Positions 60,720 to 64,000 of a DNA stretch of 64,000 bases are shown here, piece after piece. The notes under the pieces were generated by a model. The model had not been told where the DNA came from. It made no database searches and saw nothing but the letters and a program-made list of their open reading frames with translations. Position numbers and translations under genes: made by a program. The DNA comes from Bradyrhizobium sp. MOS003. GTDB taxonomy: Bacteria > Pseudomonadota > Alphaproteobacteria > Rhizobiales > Xanthobacteraceae. The DNA lies in the NCBI RefSeq assembly GCF_003020125.1, contig NZ_PYFW01000007.1, positions 186,001-250,000 on the forward strand, read 5' to 3'. Each line of letters opens with the position of its first letter. Position 1 is the first letter of the stretch.

Positions 60720-60740
60720 GTTTGTCCTTAAATCCTTGCC

Positions 60741-61682
60741 TCAGTACCGGATCCGGGGATCAAGCAGGGTGTAGGCGACGTCGATGAGAAGATTGACGAC
60801 GACGTAAATCAGGGATGTCAGCAGGATCATCGCCTGGATCACCGGATAGTCGCGTGCCAGCACCGCATCCACGGTGAGACGTCCGATGCCGGGGATGTTG
60901 AACACGCTCTCGGTGACGACGACGCCCGAGATCAGCAGCGCGAAGCCGGTGCCGATCACGGTGATGACAGGCACGGCGGCGTTGCGCAGCGCATGCCGCA
61001 TCATCACGGCGACCTCGTTGATGCCCTTGGCACGTGCGGTACGGACGTAGTCTTCGCCGAGCACGTCCAGCATGGCCGCGCGCGTCATGCGCGCGATCAG
61101 GGCAATATAGATGAAAGAGAGGGCACAGGTCGGCAGGATCATGCGTTCGAAGAACGCGCCGAAGCCTGCGCTGATGCTCTTGAAGCCCTGCACCGGCACC
61201 CAGCGCAGTTCGAGCGCAAACACCTCGATCAGGACATAGCCGACCACGAACACCGGCACCGAAAAGCCCAGCACGGAAAGCCCCATCACGAAGCGATCGA
61301 TCCAGGTGCCATGCTTCCATGCCGCGATCACTCCCAGCGGCACCGCCACGATCACGGCAAGGATGATGGTGCACAGCGCGATCGAGATCGAGGGTTCGAC
61401 GCGCTGGCCGATCATCTTCATGACGGGCAGGTTGGAGATCAGCGAGGTGCCGAGATCGCCGTGCAGCAGCTTGTTCACCCAGGTGATGAACTGCACGATC
61501 AGGGGCTCGTTGAGGCCGAGCGAAGTGCGGATGCGCTCCAGCCGCTCCGGGGTGGCGTTGTCGCCGGCGAGGATCGCGGCGGGATCGCCGGGGGTGAGGC
61601 GAAGGAGGAGGAAGACGAACAGCGCGACGACGCCCATCACGGGCACAGCGGCGAAGATTCGGCGAAGGAGATATCCGAGCAA
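60741..61682 (-). CDS. Dipeptide/oligopeptide ABC permease (DppB-like)
   Basis: Membrane subunit of 313 residues, six helices. MLGYLLRRIFAAVPVMGVVALFVFLLLRLTPGDPA (residues 1-35) is the DppB start, LGLNEPLIVQFITWVNKLLHGDLGTSL follows, and the contact loop is EDYVRTARAKGINEVAVMMRHALRNA. First gene of the three-gene transporter run on the minus strand. The matching binding protein is probably the divergent gene at 63299. Confidence 0.95.
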   Translation of the reverse strand: MLGYLLRRIFAAVPVMGVVALFVFLLLRLTPGDPAAILAGDNATPERLERIRTSLGLNEPLIVQFITWVNKLLHGDLGTSLISNLPVMKMIGQRVEPSISIALCTIILAVIVAVPLGVIAAWKHGTWIDRFVMGLSVLGFSVPVFVVGYVLIEVFALELRWVPVQGFKSISAGFGAFFERMILPTCALSFIYIALIARMTRAAMLDVLGEDYVRTARAKGINEVAVMMRHALRNAAVPVITVIGTGFALLISGVVVTESVFNIPGIGRLTVDAVLARDYPVIQAMILLTSLIYVVVNLLIDVAYTLLDPRIRY

Positions 61683-61795
61683 GTTGAATCCGTCTGATTA
61701 GAGGCAAATCGGCAGCAGCCGCTAGGGTCTGTTCTGCCACCAGCCTAACATTTCAGCAATTCCCGTGCCATCCGGGGCCGGGACCCCGAGGGGCG

Positions 61796-61882
61796 TCATG
61801 CCCGGGCTTGAGCCGGGCAATCCACGTCTTTCTTCGCGTTTGGTGGCAAAGGCGGGGATGGCCGGGCCAAGCCCGGCCATGA
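61796..61882. repeat. Intergenic palindromic repeat, family A copy 3
   Basis: TCATGCCCGGGCTTGAGCCG ... GGCCGGGCCAAGCCCGGCCA then TGA. It separates the carboxypeptidase gene from the dppB-like gene on the minus strand. Confidence 0.85.
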
Positions 61883-61899
61883 GGCGGTGTTCCCGGATG

Positions 61900-63030
61900 T
61901 CACTCCAGCGTTGCCAGCAGTCCCGCCATCAAGCGGCCGCGTTCGACCAGGCTCTCGACCTCGATATACTCCTCCAGCGTGTGGCCATTGGCTCCACGCA
62001 CGCCCAGGCCGTCGAGCGTCGGGATGCCCATCGCACCGGTGAAATTGCCGTCGGAGCCGCCGCCGGAGCTCGCATGCGGCAGTTCGGCACCGAGCGATTT
62101 GGCGATGCCGCGCGCCTTTTCATACAGCGCCATCGTGCCGGCATCCGGCTCCCACACCGGACGCGTCACCCCGCGCGTCACGTTGAAGGCGACGTCGTTG
62201 GCCGTGCCCGACAGTGCCAGCATCCGCTCGACGCCGCGGTCGAGATCGGCCTGCCGCTTCGCCATGGAGAGCGCTTCGCCGGTGGCGGTCGTGGCAACGC
62301 AATTGACCCATTGCCCGCCATGCACGACGCCGACCGAGAAGGTGCAGTCCTCCGTCGTCATGGCGTCGATGGCGAGAATCTGCCGCGCCATCTCGCGGAT
62401 CGCCGAGCGTCCCGCCGACAGCGTCGCGCCGGCGTGGCTCGGCCGTCCCGTCGCCTCGAGATTGAAACGTGCGATGGCGTAACGTCCGGTGGTGACGCCG
62501 TTGTCGGCGCGGCCGGGCTCAGGCACCAGCACGTATTTGTTGCGCGCGGCCTCGGCTTCGATGATGTCGCGTGTCGAGGGCGTGCCGACTTCCTCGTCCG
62601 GCGTGAACAGCACCGTGATCGGCAGCGGGGTGGTGAAGGATGCGCGCGCCAGTTGCCGGATCGCTTCCAGCGAGAGGTAGTTGCCGCCCTTCATGTCGTA
62701 GATGCCGGGGCCATAGCACTTGTTGCCCTCGCGCCGCCATTTCAGCTTCTCGATCGTGCCGACCGGATGGACGGTATCCATGTGGCCGGCGATCAGGATG
62801 CCGGGCTCGCCTTGCTTGGGATGGGGAAAGCGCGCGCGGATCACGCCGCCGAAGCCCTGCCGGCCCGCGATGCGCTCGATCGTCGCACCCATGATCGCCA
62901 TATCCCGCGCTGCGATATCGAGCATGCGATTCACGGCCCCGGCGTCCCAGGTCGGGCTTTCGCATTCGACCCAGGTGCGCAGACCATCGAGCATGGCTTC
63001 GGAATCGAAAGGAAGATTGGCTGGATTCAT
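61900..63030 (-). CDS. M20-family glutamate carboxypeptidase-like enzyme (CPG2-like)
   Basis: Zinc peptidase of 376 residues. Metal ligands in LIAGHMDTVHPVGT (His, Asp), GIYDMKGGNYLSLEAI (Asp), the catalytic Glu pair in LFTPDEEVGTPST, and later VPEPGRADNG. ASSGGGSDGNFTGAMGIPTLDGLG marks the end of the catalytic domain. Such enzymes remove C-terminal Glu or similar residues from folates or short peptides. It lies next to the peptide transporter, so it likely trims imported peptides. The start at 63030 has only a weak ribosome site. Confidence 0.9.
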   Translation of the reverse strand: MNPANLPFDSEAMLDGLRTWVECESPTWDAGAVNRMLDIAARDMAIMGATIERIAGRQGFGGVIRARFPHPKQGEPGILIAGHMDTVHPVGTIEKLKWRREGNKCYGPGIYDMKGGNYLSLEAIRQLARASFTTPLPITVLFTPDEEVGTPSTRDIIEAEAARNKYVLVPEPGRADNGVTTGRYAIARFNLEATGRPSHAGATLSAGRSAIREMARQILAIDAMTTEDCTFSVGVVHGGQWVNCVATTATGEALSMAKRQADLDRGVERMLALSGTANDVAFNVTRGVTRPVWEPDAGTMALYEKARGIAKSLGAELPHASSGGGSDGNFTGAMGIPTLDGLGVRGANGHTLEEYIEVESLVERGRLMAGLLATLE

Positions 63031-63298
63031 CTCAATGTCTCTCAAGCTTCGGAAGATGGAACGCGCATTGCATTGCCACGGTCGGGACGAGTGGAGAGTG
63101 TTGTAGAGCCAAACCGATCTTTGTGGAGCCTGTGCGCGTGCCGCCTGGGCCTGCAGCGAAACCGGATTGACGCGCTCGGCACGGTCTGCAAGTCTCGAAA
63201 GATAAAGGCGTTGCATGAGGTTAGTTCGCCCAAAGAACGAACCACATGCTCAATCAATAGCCCGCCTTTGAACAGTTTCACGTCAGGAGAAACTTTTT

Positions 63299-64000
63299 AT
63301 GTTGCACTTCATGCGCCGGGGGTCTCGCGCGTTCGCCTCCAAACTCGCGCTGTCTGTCGTCGCGCTTTCGACGGCGCTCGCCTCGCCGGTGCTTGCGGCC
63401 GGCAAGACCATTACGGCGGTGATGCATTCCGATCTGCGCATCATCGATCCGATCTTCACCACGGCCTACATCACGCGTGACCATGGCTACATGGTTTACG
63501 ACACGCTGGTGGCTCCCGATTCGAGCTTCAAGATCCAGCCGCAGATGGCGGATTGGAAGATCTCCGACGACAAGCTCACCTACACCTTCACCCTGCGCGA
63601 CGGTCTGAAGTGGCATGACGGTGCGCCGGTAACGGCGGAAGACTGCGTTGCCTCGCTGAAGCGCTGGGCCGCGGTCGACGGCATGGGCCAGAAGCTCATG
63701 GACTTCACCGCGAGCATCGAGGCGACCGACGCCAAGACCATCACGCTGAAGCTGAAGGAGCCCTACGGCCTCGTGCTCGATTCCATCGGCAAGCCGTCCT
63801 CGCGCGTCGCCTTCATGATGCCGAAGCGTCTCGCCGAGACGCCGCCGGACAAGCAGATCCCCGAGCAGATCGGCTCGGGCCCCTTCAAGTTCGTGGCCTC
63901 GGAATTCCAGCCCGGCGTGAAGGCGGTCTACGTCAAGAACACCGACTACGTGCCGCGCAAGGAGCCGGCGAGCTGGACCTCCGGCGGCAAGGTGGCGAAG
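63299..64000 (+). CDS. Peptide ABC transporter substrate-binding protein (3' partial)
   Basis: First 234 residues of an SBP_bac_5 (DppA/OppA-type) periplasmic binding protein; the gene runs off the window. A Sec signal peptide (LALSVVALSTALASPVLAAG, cleavage near 35) is followed by KTITAVMHSDLRIIDPIFTT and MVYDTLVAPDSSFKIQPQMA. TFTLRDGLKWHDGAPVTAEDCVASLKRW and IGSGPFKFVASEFQPGVKAVY, the family hallmarks, follow. CAGGAGAAACTTTTT precedes the ATG. It is divergent from the carboxypeptidase and Dpp-type genes and very probably supplies their substrate. Confidence 0.93.
   Translation, partial: MLHFMRRGSRAFASKLALSVVALSTALASPVLAAGKTITAVMHSDLRIIDPIFTTAYITRDHGYMVYDTLVAPDSSFKIQPQMADWKISDDKLTYTFTLRDGLKWHDGAPVTAEDCVASLKRWAAVDGMGQKLMDFTASIEATDAKTITLKLKEPYGLVLDSIGKPSSRVAFMMPKRLAETPPDKQIPEQIGSGPFKFVASEFQPGVKAVYVKNTDYVPRKEPASWTSGGKVAK

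Overview
The window is GC-rich alphaproteobacterial chromosome. Several features point to Bradyrhizobium or a close relative in the Nitrobacteraceae: the groES-groEL pair, Liv-type and Dpp-type transporters, Usg, FecR/CHASE2 signalling genes, and many short palindromic intergenic repeats. Genes are dense on both strands. Many adjacent genes overlap by ATGA or are spaced by a few bases, so operons are easy to follow. The genus is inferred from gene content and repeats; no 16S gene is present.

Layout. 1-2.75 kb: the end of an ABC-2 exporter operon (HlyD adaptor, ATPase, permease), then a membrane adenylate/guanylate cyclase and a PhzF-like enzyme. 5.2-6.5 kb: DUF72 and DUF488 genes (minus). 6.6-10.2 kb: two small envelope proteins and a glycolipid glycosyltransferase pair (GT2-GtrA, GT39). 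10.2-12.8 kb: a FecR-domain protein and CHASE2 cyclase (minus) separated by a 14-bp minisatellite. 13.3-14.5 kb: an L,D-transpeptidase-like protein. 14.6-23.4 kb: an RpiR regulator and frameshifted SDR (minus), divergent from a complete Liv-type uptake operon with an extra, signature-less ATPase, then an aldehyde dehydrogenase. 23.5-27.2 kb: a caspase-like protein, a GST, a cysteine hydrolase and a LysR regulator.

27.2-29.0 kb is the most unusual part. A 670-bp non-coding stretch holds two tandem tRNA-like modules (anticodons GAA and GTT) whose acceptor stems do not close properly. It also holds several strong hairpins and leads into a slipin (SPFH) gene. I read it as a candidate tRNA-mimicking RNA plus slipin cassette, possibly related to bacterial RNA-repair or Y-RNA loci. 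Next come signal peptidase I and a GIY-YIG nuclease gene lying exactly between the two halves of a palindromic repeat that occurs elsewhere in the window without a gene. This is a candidate minimal mobile cassette.

30.4-32.5 kb: groES-groEL with a degenerate CIRCE operator. 32.8-41.0 kb: Usg, a TPR/SPINDLY-type O-GlcNAc transferase, a cupin, MgtC, a rhomboid protease, a nucleoside transporter and an MFS transporter. 41.2-46.9 kb (minus): an SDR, then the four-protein set of Anbu (proteasome-like), transglutaminase, alpha-E and circularly permuted ATP-grasp proteins, with an AhpD-like gene inside. 47.1-53.7 kb: mixed housekeeping and catabolic genes (CinA/MoaB-like, Gpt, an orphan Cys-rich protein, MetE-like, GST, HCCA isomerase, quinone reductase, crotonase).

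53.8-64.0 kb: a peptide/amide catabolism cluster, mainly minus strand, with an amidase, an M20 hydrolase, an M81 metallopeptidase, a Dpp-type transporter with a fused double ATPase, a CPG2-like carboxypeptidase and, divergently, the start of its solute-binding protein. At least six repeat families, some 15 copies in all, fill the intergenic gaps, mostly as imperfect palindromes.
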